DNA of 64,000 nt from Larix kaempferi (GCA_027924585.1 BSBM01000307.1:11740001-11804000), one strand, 5' to 3'. Shown: positions 48,716-60,642, counted from the first letter of the stretch. The notes: generated by a model not told the origin, from the letters alone. A program made the numbers and translations.

Positions 48716-50870
48716 TCAAATAATTCTTGCACTTTTATTAGGCTTGTTCATAAGATATTTGATCGTTGAGTGGTCAGTATGGATAAAACTTTGGTATCCT
48801 GTAATGTAATGCCTAAATTTGTTGATTGCATGTATGACTGCCAGAAATTCCTTCTCTGTGACTGTGTAGTTGAGTTCTGCCCCAGCCAAATTTTTGCTTA
48901 TATAGTATATGGCATATGGTTTCTTGTCTTGTTCTTGCCCAAGCACAAATCTGATTGCTTTATCTGATGCATCAGTGTGAATGTGAAATGGAATTTCCCA
49001 GTTTGGTCCTTGAAGTATTGGTGCTATGATGGTTTTCTGTTTAAGAATTTCAAAGGCTGACATGCAATTGCTTCTCCATATGAACTCATTGTCTTTTGTG
49101 AGAAGTGCAAACATGGGGGCAGCAATTCTGCTATAATTCTCAATAAACCTCCTGTAGTACCCTGTCTGTCCAAGGAAGCTTCTCACATCTCTTTGTTTGA
49201 CAGGTGGGGGCAATGTCTTGATTAATGATACTTTGGCTTGATCCACCTCTATAACTCTCTATGATATATGATGTCCTAGAACAATTCCTTCTTCCATTAA
49301 CATCCTGCATTTGTCATTGCTTAGGCACAATCTCATCTCAATACATTTTTTCAATATTAATTCAAGATTTTCCAATGCCTGGTCAAAGATCTGTCCATAA
49401 GGTGTGAAATCATCCATGAATACTTCCATTTTGTTATTCAGGAAATCAGATAAAATACTCAGTATGGCTCTTTGAAATGTTGTTAGGGCGTTACATAGAC
49501 CAAAGGGTAAGACCCTATAGGCGTAAGTTCCCCATGGGAATGTGAAGGTCGTCTTATCTTGATCAGTTGGGTGTATTAAAATTTGGTTGTAACCACTGAA
49601 ACCGTCTAGGAATGAAAAGTACTTGTTTCCAGATAATGTATCCAACACCTGGTCTATAAATGGAAGTGGAAAATGATCCTTCTTTGTTGCTTTATTCAGC
49701 TCCCTGTAGTCCACACAAATTCTCCATTTGCCTCCTTTTTGGGGCACTATGACTAGTGGTGAGACCCACTCACTATCAGATATTGGATAGATTAACCCTG
49801 CATCTAATAACTTTTGTAATTCCATTTTGACTATGTCTTTTAGTGCAGGGTTGAGCCTTCTTTGTGGTTGCCTGATGAGAGTAGAACCTTCTTTGATGTA
49901 AATGTAGTGTTTGCAGATATCAGGATGTATTCCTTTCATATATGTATATGTCCAGGCAAATGCTTTACTTTGTTGTGTTAGTATCTTCATCAATTTCTCT
50001 TCTTGCTCTGGTTTTAAATTGGAATTTATGTTGACTGTCTTGCTAGGGTTAATTTCCACGACTTTTACCTTCTCAATCTGTTCTGGCAGCACTTCTGTCC
50101 ATAAGTCATCCATGTTATGTTTTGAACTTTCACCTGTTTCTGTAGAAAAAAATTCTTGAATAACATGATTGTTAGGAGATATATTTTGTATAAATCTATC
50201 TATATGGCCATCTTCATCTATTGACTTTAAATATATTGCAACATCAATTGTTAGGATAGGCCAGAGGTTTTGATTTGGTGTGTTCTGGTAATCATCAATC
50301 CAATTTCGATATTCTAACTCTGAGGATTTCATTGCTGGTGGGTAGATTGTTATCTTCTTCCTGGTATGTCCACTGGTGATTGTCATATTTCCTAATTGGC
50401 AACCTATGTAAGCGTCTGCAGTTGCTAACCAAGGTCTACCCAAGATAATTGGATAGCCACTAAGTTTGATTTTTATTTCGATTATTATAAAATCAGCTGG
50501 GTATTCCCAGGACTTGATATTTATCATGATGTCTTCTAGCATTCCTTCGGGCTTCATAGTGGACGTGTCTGCTAGTTGGAGTACTGTTGTAGTTGGTCTT
50601 ACCATTGATTGGAGTCCTAGGTATAACATGGTTTCTTTAGTCATGACATTGATCGCAGCTCCTAGATCGATTAAGCTTTTATTTATTTGCTTTTTATTTA
50701 TGGTGACACTTACTATAGGACTACCAGGATCAAGATATTTAGGATTTATTATGACACCTAGCATCAAATCGGCCAATTGTCCCACTACATTAATAGTTGG
50801 TGGGTCACTCTTCCTTCTTCCTGGCTTCTTTAGGCAATTCTCTCTAATGAATTTGTTGCAGATGGGCACA
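48716..50870 (-). pseudogene. pol: protease, RT and RNase H of element 2
   Basis: One frame of 536 codons (50869-49259) carries protease (SLIDLGAAINVMTKE, where element 1 has DLGAS; the active-site Asp is kept) and RT (WRICVDYRELNKATKKD, FSFLDGFSGYNQI, VFMDDFTPYG). A TAG at about 49256 replaces Leu. The next frame (49246-48716) completes RT (RDVRSFLGQTGYYRRFIENY) and RNase H (HTDASDKAIRF). A TGA near 48714 replaces Arg before the integrase frame. The RT catalytic motif is FMDD. Confidence 0.93.
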
Positions 50871-50999
50871 TCCCTTATGGCTTGTAAGATTGGGATTTGG
50901 ATGTTTAAGTGTTTGAATTCGTTTAAGATTATATTCTCTTCCTCTTCTTTTGTATTTCGGACAAGTTTTTCTGGAAATGGAGGGTTTCTAGTTCATGTT

Positions 51000-52717
51000 A
51001 GTGGTATAATTTCTTCCTCAGGAGGTTCTGGTTCATCAGGATGCTGAACATAGGGTTCTGATGTGTGGTCCTAAGCTTCAGGTACAGGTTGTTGGATGTT
51101 GTGTGGGGGTGTATTCTGCAACGTTTTTCTAGATCGTAGGTTTATTTCATTTATTTCTATGGTGTCTACAACATAAGTTGGGAATTGTGTGATATCAGTG
51201 TTGCAAGCCTGCTGCTATTGTGGGGGCCTGTTATTATTAAGATTCAGAATTGGTTGGGCTGGAATAGGTGGAGGTCTGGGGGGTGGTTGAGGTTGTGGGG
51301 GTGGCATAATGAGTGGCTGTTGTAATGGCACCCTCCAATTTGATGGATGTGGGTACTGGTTTGCATAGTTTGTGGTGGATGGAAACGGTGGGGGGTATTG
51401 AGGATAAGACAGTGGATAATATGGCTGTTGATAGGATGGTTGATATGCTTGCTGGTTTTGTTTCCATTGGTTTTGATTTGGCTGTGCTTGCCATGGAGTT
51501 GGTGCATATTTCTAATTTGGCTGCCCTTGATTATAATAAGTTTGATTGCTCTGCTGATATGGCCTAGCAAAATTATTCCTCCTCTGATTTATAAAACAGA
51601 CTTGTTCTACAGTTCCTTCAGCAGCTGGGTCTTGAATGGCTGCCTTACATGAGGGTAAGAGGGGACATTTATTAGTGGAATGGTCATCGGTGCAGAGACC
51701 ACATACTTCTATTGTGTTTAAGGTGCACTGCCCCTTCTCATGCTTCTTCCTACAACGAGGACAAAATACTGCCAAGGCTTGGTTAATTTCATCCTGTTTC
51801 TTTTTTATTTGAAGAGAATCAAGTTGCATGGCTAGGGATTACAGTATGTCAGTTTTCATGTCATCCAGTAGGTTTCCTAAATCAGATTTTGTAAGTGAGG
51901 ATGATGATCCACTGGTGGTTGTATGTGTATCCCTCGTCCCATTCTTAGTTTTCCTAGATCTTGAGTAGTTTTTGAAGATTTGCAGGATCTGGTCAAAAGA
52001 TTTTTTAAATATGTCTCCATCTCCAAGGAGATTTAAGACTTCAAAATTCTCCTCTTTTACACCCCTAAGAAGGACAAGCTTTAGTGATTCAGGATCCAAT
52101 GTGCAATGGCTGGCTCGTTTGTAGTTGAGTTGAAATCTTTGCGCATAATCTTCTAATGACTCTCTATCTCCTTGTTGCATCCTAAAGATTTCATCCCTAG
52201 TATCTTTGGCCTTGCAGTAGTCCCTATATTTTTCTAAGAATGATTGTTTCATTTGATCCCAACTAAAGATACTATTTCCTTCAAGGCTCATGAACCACCG
52301 AAGTGATAGGTCTTTTAGTGTGGAAGGAAAAAGCCTAAGCTTTTGTGCATCAGTAGTGTAATCAAATGATCTGCAAACTACCTCAAATTCAAACAGGAAT
52401 ATGTCAGGATCCTTTGAAGTCAACCCATGAAAGTTTGGCAAATTATTAGGATTGATGTTCTTCATTCTGGCATCTTCGAGAGGTATGCTAATGGGAAAAG
52501 TGAAAAGCTCCCTAGGTTCTTCCTCTTCATTTGCCATTGAGGTGTTTGAGCTGGAACTGGTAGTGAAGTTGCTTCTGTTTGGATCGTATGTGGAGTCAGT
52601 CTCATTTTCAGAGTGTAGAAATTCAAACTGAGAATGGTCAGAACTGTTATTACCGTTGTTTCTCATGGAATGCTTGGGCAGAAAGTGGCCAAACCTATCC
52701 CTTTGCCGATGAGGCAT
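51000..52717 (-). pseudogene. gag: gag of element 2
   Basis: Start MPHRQRDRFGHF at 52717. The gag core runs from FEFEVVCRSFDY to DYAQRFQLNY. A TAA at about 51840 replaces Gln (element 1 has Gln). The Cys/His cluster is FCPRCRKKHEKGQC then VCGLCTDDHSTNKCPLLPSC. A Pro/Gln/Tyr-rich tail follows, with stops at 51512 and near 51217. The last stop lies within a few codons of a stop at the equivalent point of element 1. Gag and protease are otherwise in one frame. Confidence 0.9.
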
Positions 52718-52807
52718 TCATTGGTAGAAGATATTTATGTTTTTGTTTTATGTAATTTTTGTTTCCTTTTTTTGGTTTCTAGGTGATGTCTCCTAAATGA
52801 TTTAGCA

Positions 52808-52827
52808 CCTCCCTAGCAACGGCACCA
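52808..52827 (-). other. primer binding site of element 2, tRNA-Asp type
   Basis: TGGTGCCGTTGCTAGGGAGG on the minus strand, 5 nt inside the 5' LTR. It matches the tRNA-Asp 3' end with a few changes, as in element 1. Confidence 0.75.
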
Positions 52828-52832
52828 AAAAG

Positions 52833-54228
52833 TGGTGAGCTCCTAATATGGATGCCTAATGAGGGTAGCTTATACCAAGAGCCTACTTTAAATGTCAACC
52901 CGAGGAACGTAAAACCTTGAGAGATGCATGCATTGTCTGTGCTCTTTATAGGATAATCTCTTGTCACAGTTAAAGGGCGTATCGATGTTCTAAAGATTGT
53001 CTACTAAATGTGAAGGTTGTCTACTTAATGTGAAAACTGATTATGCTACGAAATTGAATACTGGAAAGCAATGAATCTAATTAAAAGAATTTAAGTGCTG
53101 AAAGCAGTAAATATGTTCTGAGAAGTAAAGCAGGGAATCTATTCTAAGAATTAAAATGCTGAAGTAATTAGATGTTGATCTGTTCTAAGAAATAAAGATA
53201 TAAAGACAGTAAATCTATTTGAAATAATTAAACTGCTGAAATAACTAAATGCTGAGAATGAAAATACCATAACAAAGCTATTTTACTATTGGGGAAACGA
53301 AGTCTGTAACTACTGTCTGCGCACACAATTTGAGTCTTGATCTATCTTATTCTACCAATCTAGAATTGAAATATGATCATTCTATGCTTACCCATCTTCT
53401 ACTAAGAAGTTAAAAGAAACTAATCATGATGAGAAACTGCAGTGAACTCCAGATCTAACCATGACATTGAAAGCTAAGCTATTACACATGTAATCGTGGA
53501 TAAAAATATGCGTTGCAAGAAAGAACCTACAGGACTACTAAAATCATTTTACTATACTACGGAATTCTAAACTACTACAGAAAACAATGACTCATTCAAC
53601 GCTGCCATATATCATAGAACTGTTCATCAATGTAAAATGCATACTTGGAAAAATACCTGCAAATAGGAATCTCTTGACCTACATGTTGGAGGGGCCCTCC
53701 CCTACCCGTACTCAGGAGAGAATAAAAACTCAGAAACGCTTGCTGGAATTAATCATCAATCTTTCATTAATATGTAAAATCCATGTCAAAATAGAAGTTT
53801 GCTCAATAGTGCAGAAAAACGTTAACAATAATGTCTTTCACAAAAATAACAGCAGGGGCCTCTCGCTACCCGAGAGGTCCATATTTATACGATTTAACTC
53901 TAATCCTAACTGATTTTCAAAGTGTCGATTCATCTTAAAAGTGGGAGTGTGTCCCCTATAAATCAGGAAACAGGGCGCCGAGCTTGGTGATCCTTTAGTC
54001 TTCTACATGTCCTTCCTTTAATAAACCCGAACCTGATCAATCATGCTTGGTTTCCATATAATCAGTTGAATTGATACACATTCTAACATACAAGATTAAT
54101 CATAAAAACAATTTCATTAAATCATTAAAGTAAAACACTTTTCCCACAATTGAGTGTATTTCGTTACCATTGCTTGAGCTGGACTGTGGAAAAAGGGTTA
54201 TCAAAATACCTGAAAAATGGACCCATCA
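52833..54228 (-). repeat. 5' LTR of element 2
   Basis: 1396 bp, TGATGGGTCC to GGAGCTCACCA on the minus strand. It pairs with 42373-43785 and is followed by the CTTAT duplication at 54229. Confidence 0.95.
53859..53889 (-). promoter_or_regulatory. LTR TATA box and stem-loop, element 2
   Basis: On the minus strand TATAAATAT (53889-53881) is followed after 3 nt by CCTCTCG-GGTAG-CGAGAGG (53877-53859), a perfect 7-bp stem. Same place as in element 1. Confidence 0.6.
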
Positions 54229-54233
54229 CTTAT
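54229..54233 (-). repeat. target-site duplication of element 2 (right copy)
   Basis: CTTAT, identical to 42368-42372. Confidence 0.92.
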
Positions 54234-54651
54234 AATAGAAGGATACTCGGATTTGCAATAGTGAGACAGTTGTCGAATCTCTAACAAAGTACTCTAAGAA
54301 ATAATAAATGACTCGTTCCTATTTAAAGCACATGATGTAGTCTGAATCTCGACAATAATCTGAGGAATGCTGATGGCTACTAAACATAATAATCTACCAA
54401 CAGGTTTCCCTGCTGAGCTGCACAAAATAACAACACTGCAATATACACATAGAGATAAAATAAAACACCATTTACAGTCACATTCATTTCAATGCCATTG
54501 ATTGATATTTTAATATCTCAAAAATACTTACCCATCTAGGATTTCATGAGTCAAGTTGCACCTATTGGAGTTCTACTTCTACCAACTCAAGCCCCAAAAG
54601 ATGTAACTTTTATGGGCTCTACCAACTCCAAAGGTTTTCCACGATAAGGAT

Positions 54652-55296
54652 TGTTAAATTTTCAGAATTTACTTCAATCTGATCTAGGATCTTAATTGAG
54701 AGAACAACATGTACAACAAATCTACAGCATATCAATCATGGACACAATAATGCAAGCACACAAGAGACAGAGAGTTTACTTGGGGAAAACCATAAAGGTG
54801 AAAAACCCCAATAACTTCCTCAGAGATAGATAGAGCAATGATACAACCAGAATACAAGAGATAGTCTTCTCCTAGCAGCAGAGCCTCCTCCTCCACAAGT
54901 GCGCCACTCTCCAAAGTGTGAGTGAGAGAATAGAATGTGTAAAATGAGAGAGACACACTCTCTATTTATACACTAACTTGACTTGACCTTTACTCAACTA
55001 GGTCGGCCTCAACTTAACCACTTAACATATGTTGATTGGGCCGACCCCCACTAGGGTGGTCTAATAACCCTTTGACCCACATGACTTATACAGGGCCGAC
55101 CCCAACAAGGTGGTCTAATAACCCATCAAGTATAAGTTACGACACTTACAATATAAATGACGACACTTCCGTATAGAGGAATAATAACATCTCTATAGGA
55201 ATACAACCAGTTCCGTATAGAGGAATAATAACATCTCTATAGGAATACAATATACATATATGTGAAATATATTATGAAGTTACATATACATCAACA
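54652..55296 (-). repeat. Copia LTR (3' LTR)
   Basis: 645 bp. On the minus strand it starts TGTTGATGTATATG and ends AAAATTTAACA. A polypurine tract (AGTTAAGAGGGAG) abuts its start at 55297-55309. The flank on the right-arm side is AGGAT. Confidence 0.8.
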
Positions 55297-56985
55297 CTCC
55301 CTCTTAACTAGGAAGGTATTTCTCGACACAGGTCTTCTAGCACAAATCATCTTCTCTGGATCATCGTCACTGGATAATCGTCATCGAGTCATCATCATCG
55401 TCACTGCTGCTGCTATCTCAATCAATCTCTGAAACTACTCGTCATAGGAAGTTCTATAGAGCCAGTCCTTTTTTCAAACTAGATGTAGGCCCACCACCTG
55501 CAGGTCTTCGTCATCACTGGCCATATTGTGGAATCCTTAGGACTTATTACGTGCGTCATAAAACCTGGCTGCAGCATCCCATGCTATTACGAGCACATAG
55601 CTCTACCTCTCGGATCTCCCAGGAGCACATTACATGTGACCCATCACAAAACCTGGCTGAAGCATCCTAGGTTGTTACGAGCACACAACTCTACCTGTTG
55701 GATCTCCCAGGAGCACATTATATGTGATCTCACCACAAAACCTGGCTGAAGCATCCCAGGCTGTTACGAGCAAACAGCTCTACCTGTCAGATCTCCCAGG
55801 AGCACATTACATGTGGTCCACCACAAAACCTGGCTAAAGCATTTGAGGCCTTTTTCATACTGTCCAGATCTCCCAGGAGCAAATTACATGTGGTCATGGC
55901 AAAACCTAGCTGAAGCATCTGAGGCCTTTTTCATCCTGTCCAGATCTCCCAGGAGCAAATTACATGCCATAGGACAAAACCTCGCAAGAGCATCTCAGGA
56001 TGTTACGGGTACACAACTCCGACCTGAAATCTCCCAGGGCACAAATTACATGTCCTCCTAGAGCAATGTCTCGAAAGAGCATCCCAGGCTGTTACGGGTA
56101 CACAACTCCGACCTATAGGATCTCCCATACATGCTCATCTACACAACCTGATCCATGGCCACAAAGTATCATCCTGATACTCATCATACATCATCTTGAT
56201 GTACACATGATCATCCTGATCATCATCACTGCAACATCCTGCTGCATGTCATCTGGAGCAACATCCTGAAGCTCGTCATCTATGATCATCCTGATCATAC
56301 ACTGCATCCACCTGATGCATACCAAGTATCTACTTGATACATATCATCATACATGATCTACCTGATCATACAATGTATCCACCTGATACATACACAGATA
56401 CATGATCCACACAATGTATCCACCTGATACATATCAACATACATGATCTCAGTATCCACCTGATACATATACAGATACATGGTCCAAGCATCCAACATGA
56501 TGCATATACAAAATACATACAAATGATCCAACTGATCATATCCAGCATCCAACATGATGCATACATACATAAATGATCCAACTGATCATAACAAGCATCC
56601 AACATGATGCAATGATCCAACTGATCATAACAAGCATCCAACATGATGCATATACATATACAAAGTAGTAACTGGAGCATCGTCCTGATGCTCATCAGCC
56701 ATGATCCTCCTGATCATCATAGCATCGTCCTCTTCAGATCATCTCATCATCCACGAAGCACAGCCCAGATGCACATCATCCATCACTTACACCACCGACA
56801 TGGGAGAACACATCTACCACCATTCGGGGAAGGCTCCAGCCCTTACTTTTTCACCATGGGAGAACACATCTACCACCATGTGAAAAATGGCTCAGCAATT
56901 ACATCATGGCCAAGGGAGAACACATCAACCATGTCAGAAAATCTCATGTGCATCTGCATCTTCCGGACTCATCACTTCCCTTTGG
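55297..56985 (-). repeat. Copia 3' region with two tandem arrays
   Basis: Array one (about 55540-56110) has units beginning near ACCTGGCTGAAGCATCC at 55563, 55651, 55740, 55828, 55904 and 55979 (spacings 88, 89, 88, 76, 75), each containing GATCTCCCAGGAGCA. Array two (about 56150-56710) is a short-period degenerate mix of TGATCATACA, CCACCTGATACATA and AACATGATGCATA. These sit between the pol end and the LTR. They are non-coding. Confidence 0.75.
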
Positions 56986-56989
56986 AAGG

Positions 56990-58150
56990 AACCTCGATCT
57001 GAAGTGCACCAAGCCTCTCTCTTAAGTACTAAAACTACACTCTGGCCAACAGCTTGGTCAATACATCTGCAACATGCTCATCCGTCGCAACATACTTTGC
57101 TTCGGCTGTACTCAGTGTTACGTAGGACTGCTTTCTGCTAAACCAAGAGATCACACCTGATCCCTATCTGCAACACTGCCTATCCAATCTGAATCAACAT
57201 AACCCTGCAGGTTAAACTTTTGATTCGCATCATACTTGAGCCCATAATCAACTGTACCCCTCAGAATATGCTTTACAACAACCAGGTGAACACTCCTCAG
57301 ATCCTTCAGGAACTGGCTCAATGTGTTCACCGCAAAGAAAATATCTGGTCTCATGTTCGTCAGGTACATCAAGGACCCAATCATCTGACGATACATAGTG
57401 ATATCAACCAGCTCAGATGAAGCATCACACAGAAGCTTCAGGTTCGATGCCATAGGTGTGGCCATAGCCTTGCAGTCCATCATCCCGAACCTCTTCAGGA
57501 TCTCTACTGCCTACTTCCCTTGTCCAAGGAAGATTCCATCTGCACTCTGCCACACCTCCATGCCAAAAACAATTAGTGCATCATCCCCAAGTTATTCAAC
57601 TCGAACTCGGCAGCAAGCTTCCGCTGCATGTCAGCAATCAATATATCCTCACCTGTTACAAACAGGTCATCCACATAGTAGTATCACTGGATTGCCTTCC
57701 TCAACCTTGTAGTAAAGGTTGGAATCCGCTTTATTCTTGGTAAATCCCAAACTGGATAGAAAGTTGTCTATCCTACCATACCAAGTTATGCACATATATG
57801 ACTCTCTGTCATGTGTCTCAGAACCAAGTGGCTTCTCCACATATACTTCTTCTTCAACTACACCATTCAAGAAGGCTGTCTTGAAATCCATCTGGTGTAT
57901 CTTCCACTTCATCACTGCAGCCAAAGCAAGTATGGATCTAATGGAAGTGTATCTGGCTACAGGAGCAAAAGTCTCTATGCTACCACCTGCAGCATGCTTG
58001 ATCTTGTAGATCCTCTTGGAAGTCACTACAGACTACCCTTTGGGACTGCATCCCAAACATCTTCATGATCGACTGGTACTCCTCGATCATGGCATTCTTC
58101 CCAGATCCTGGGAACTTCAATATCTTCAATATTTTCAATAGATAACTTTG
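56990..58150 (-). pseudogene. pol: Copia RT/RNase H, deleted and frameshifted
   Basis: From 58150: ...NAMIEEYQSIMK, then a shifted KHAAGGSIETFAPVARYTSI, lacking the usual ~20-residue segment before TFAPVARY. The segment around the usual YGLKQAP is deleted, since SYMCITWYGRIDNF joins directly. A frameshift falls at the catalytic YVDD (about 57665). RNase H follows (YRQMIGSLMYLTNMRPDI, YVDSDWIGS, then SRKQSYVTLSTAEAKYVAT), with a deletion before DEHVADVLTKLLARV. It ends near 56990. Reverse transcription is impossible from this copy. Confidence 0.88.
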
Positions 58151-58519
58151 TTGCTGAACAAATGTTGTAGTCCTCCTTTTTTAGGTGATGGTATACGATC
58201 TTTCCTACACAACAAGTTAAATTGCATGATTAGAAAACATATCATAGTTTTCAGAACAAATTCTTACACATAAAGAAATATGTCATACAGTCATGCAATT
58301 ATCTTAGCCAATGCTTCAATACAACATTTATCCATATTCCGTAACTTTCTAGATGCCTTCCAATCTCTACCAGAACATTGTTAAGAGTGTGCACAACTCC
58401 TAACATGTCAGCAAAGAGGTTTCATTCTAGATAAGTAGCAATGGAATGTTGTACAAGGCCATAGGCCACTTACCCATCAAATGCATATTAGTAGTAAGCT
58501 GTTCACGAGATAGAAGGAT
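58151..58519. other. anonymous DNA between Copia remnant and element 3
   Basis: No gene. The last 18 bp (58502-58519) are the reverse complement of ATCCTTCTATCTCGTGAA, the same sequence that follows element 1. Confidence 0.6.
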
Positions 58520-59894
58520 TGGTGAGCTCTCAGTATGGATGCCTAATGAGGGCAGCTGGACTAAGAGCCTACTTTAATTATCAACCCGGGTGGACGTACA
58601 AACTTCAAAGGTGCAGGCACTATCTGTGCTCTTATAGGATAGTCTTTGTCGGGGTTGGGTATTGGTATCAGTGTTTAGAGGTTGCCTAATATATGGGTGA
58701 AAAATACTTATACTAAGAAGTTCATATACTGAAGACGGTAAATCTATATTAAAGAAATTAAATGTTGAAAGTGAGAAATATGTTCCTAAGGATTTACTTA
58801 CTAAGAATAGGGAATTTAAACTTATGAAAGTGAATATTGAAAACATAGCAGATCTATTCTAATAATAAGGAAAGCTGGATCTTTTAATCTAAGAAGCAAT
58901 TGTTGTCAATCAAATGCATAAAGCTAGAAGTCTGGTCTAACCTATTCAATTGCCAAAACCAAATTCAGAACGCTATTATCTAATGCTATGAAACGATCAG
59001 AACTTTAAGAGGTAACTATCATCAATTAACCACAGTATTGAAAGTAAGCAATCTTTATGAACCACCATGACAATGAGGCAATGCATAAGCTTTAAGATCT
59101 GGCTCATTATTTCGAAAGCAATACAAATACATAAGGAAATAGATGCTTAAAATGTACGTTGGAAGAATGCTCTTACAGGACTACTGAGACAGCATTGCCG
59201 AACTACAAAATGCATTATAAAATACTATGGAATCAGAACACCATTCAAATGCTTTCATATGCAATATAGATTTCAATCAATGTAAAACACATAACGAAAA
59301 ATTACCTAAACAGTGAGATCTCCTTACTTGCGTGTCGAAGGGGCCCTCTCCAACCCGTACTCAGGAGTGAAAGAAACTTATGTATGCTGAATGGAAAGCA
59401 ACATCCAATCTCTTATTTCAAAATAGTAGCTTCATAGTTTAATAGAAGTCTGTAACTCAAAGTATCTCACAGTACAAAAACGTAAAATAATGATTCTCCA
59501 AAATGGCAACAAGATCCTCTCGCTAGCCGAGACGCTCGTATATATATGTCTCTAATCTTCGACCTAACTTATATGTCTAAATGCCGATTTTGTTTGAACA
59601 GGTGTTCTCTCTAGAAATCAGGAAAAAGGCGTTGAGCTTTGCATGATCTCTCAGTCTTCTGCGTGATCTGCGTGTTTGTCCTTTAGTGTACCTGGACCTG
59701 CTCAATCATACTCGATTTTCACATAATTAGTTTATCGAACACGCATTAAAACATACAAGAATAATCTTTAAAGTAACTTCATTAAATAATTAAGGTAAAC
59801 CATTTCTCCCACAAAAAGAGTGTATTTCTTCACCCTTTCTTATGCTTTTGATATGGGAAAAAGGCTATCAGATACCTATATCTTGGACTCATCA
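58520..59894 (-). repeat. 3' LTR of element 3
   Basis: 1375 bp. On the minus strand it starts TGATGAGTCC and ends GAGCTCACCA. TATATATA box near 59550 and stem-loop near 59517-59535 with one stem change. Confidence 0.92.
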
Positions 59895-59916
59895 TTCTCC
59901 CCCATACTTGAAGGAT

Positions 59917-60642
59917 TCACCCATCCTTGGGAGACATGTTCAGCTCTTGGACGACCTCTCTGATGTCCCATGCTACCACCCTGGGGTTCCCTGCCTGCCT
60001 GTAGTAGCCCATGCTCTACTCCTCCTTGACCCATTCTCTCCTCTCTTCTTCCTCATTAATTTGTTCTTTAATAACCGGGGGCGGGAAAAATGGGGGGTTC
60101 AGCCTCATTCCATTCCATTTGAGTTGATTCCTTATCAAGGATTCCCTGTAGAGTTTGTCTTTGAAAAGAGCAGCTTCAAGTCTGAGAGGGGAGTGGAGCT
60201 CTCTTCTTTTTAGATCACTTGCTACTCTGCGCCATCTTTATGTAGTAGACTCATGAACCTCTTTGTGTGTGCTTTGGAGAGTAATATCAAAGTGAGCCAC
60301 AACCTCCTGCTGTTTTGCAAGGAGAATGGGGAACAGCTCCTCATCCTGGGTGAGGATCCTATGGTTGTAAATTATTCTCTCAGGTTGAGTTGGCTCTGCC
60401 CTAAGCATTAGTGGGGTTTTCCATTTTTTTGCAATGCAAATATGGTAGTCTTGAGCTCGCTCAATTTCGTGATTCATCCATGAACATAGTGCCCTAAACT
60501 GGAAATCGCCCATGTACGGGTTTGGCGACCAATTGGGCGAGCTAGGAACTACAAGATTGTGCAAGAAAAATTCACTTAACTGGTCCTTCTCCAACTCTGT
60601 TGAGTTTAGAGATGCATCCATAAAGTCTTTGGGGTAGTTTAT
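59917..60642 (-). pseudogene. downstream ORF of element 3, C-terminal part
   Basis: Minus-strand homologue of the last ~240 codons of 18206-20497: MDASLNSTELEKDQLSEFFL, then WSPNPYMGDFQFRALCSWMN, ending MSPKDG with TGA at 59917. A stop near 60238 replaces Glu/Arg after HESTT. It is separated from its N-terminal part by element 4. Confidence 0.82.

Larger units (their letters stand above)
42373..54228 (-). mobile_element. Athila-like LTR retrotransposon, element 2 (near full length)
   Basis: Complete structure on the minus strand: 5' LTR 52833-54228, primer site, gag, protease-RT-RNase H-integrase, spacer, downstream ORF, polypurine tract, 3' LTR 42373-43785. It has a 5-bp target duplication and an identified empty site. 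Long ORFs remain (536, 409, 345 and 292 codons), but several in-frame stops mean it is no longer coding-competent. It is younger than element 1 by state of decay. The two LTRs differ by scattered substitutions and small indels. Confidence 0.95.
37758..54651 (-). repeat. right arm of inverted duplication, split by element 2
   Basis: 37758-42372 and 54234-54651 together (about 5,033 bp) match the reverse complement of the left arm (5,038 bp). Element 2 plus one copy of the CTTAT duplication accounts for the intervening bases. Homology stops at 54651, exactly at the Copia LTR boundary, so the true outer end on this side is not visible. Confidence 0.92.
54652..58150 (-). mobile_element. deleted Ty1/Copia retrotransposon
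   Basis: Minus-strand element with one LTR (54652-55296), polypurine tract, a long repeat-filled 3' region, and RT/RNase H coding with internal deletions. The 5' part (gag, protease, integrase) and the second LTR are not found. Amino acid signatures (TFAPVARYTSIRSILALAAV, KIHQMDFKTAFLNGVVEEEV, RQMIGSLMYLTNMRPDI) are diagnostic of plant Copia pol. Confidence 0.88.
58520..60642 (-). mobile_element. Athila-like element 3 (3' part, interrupted by element 4)
   Basis: Minus strand: LTR 58520-59894, polypurine tract 59895-59909, and the C-terminal part of the downstream ORF. It is closer to element 1 than to element 2 in both LTR and ORF. The ORF is cut at 60642 by the LTR of element 4, in the DINSPKEF region of the protein. 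The remainder should lie beyond the window. Confidence 0.9.

Noticed and set aside
55540-56710. Regularly spaced repeats that could suggest a CRISPR-like array
   Set aside because: The intervals are themselves repeats, unit lengths vary, and the context is a plant Copia element.
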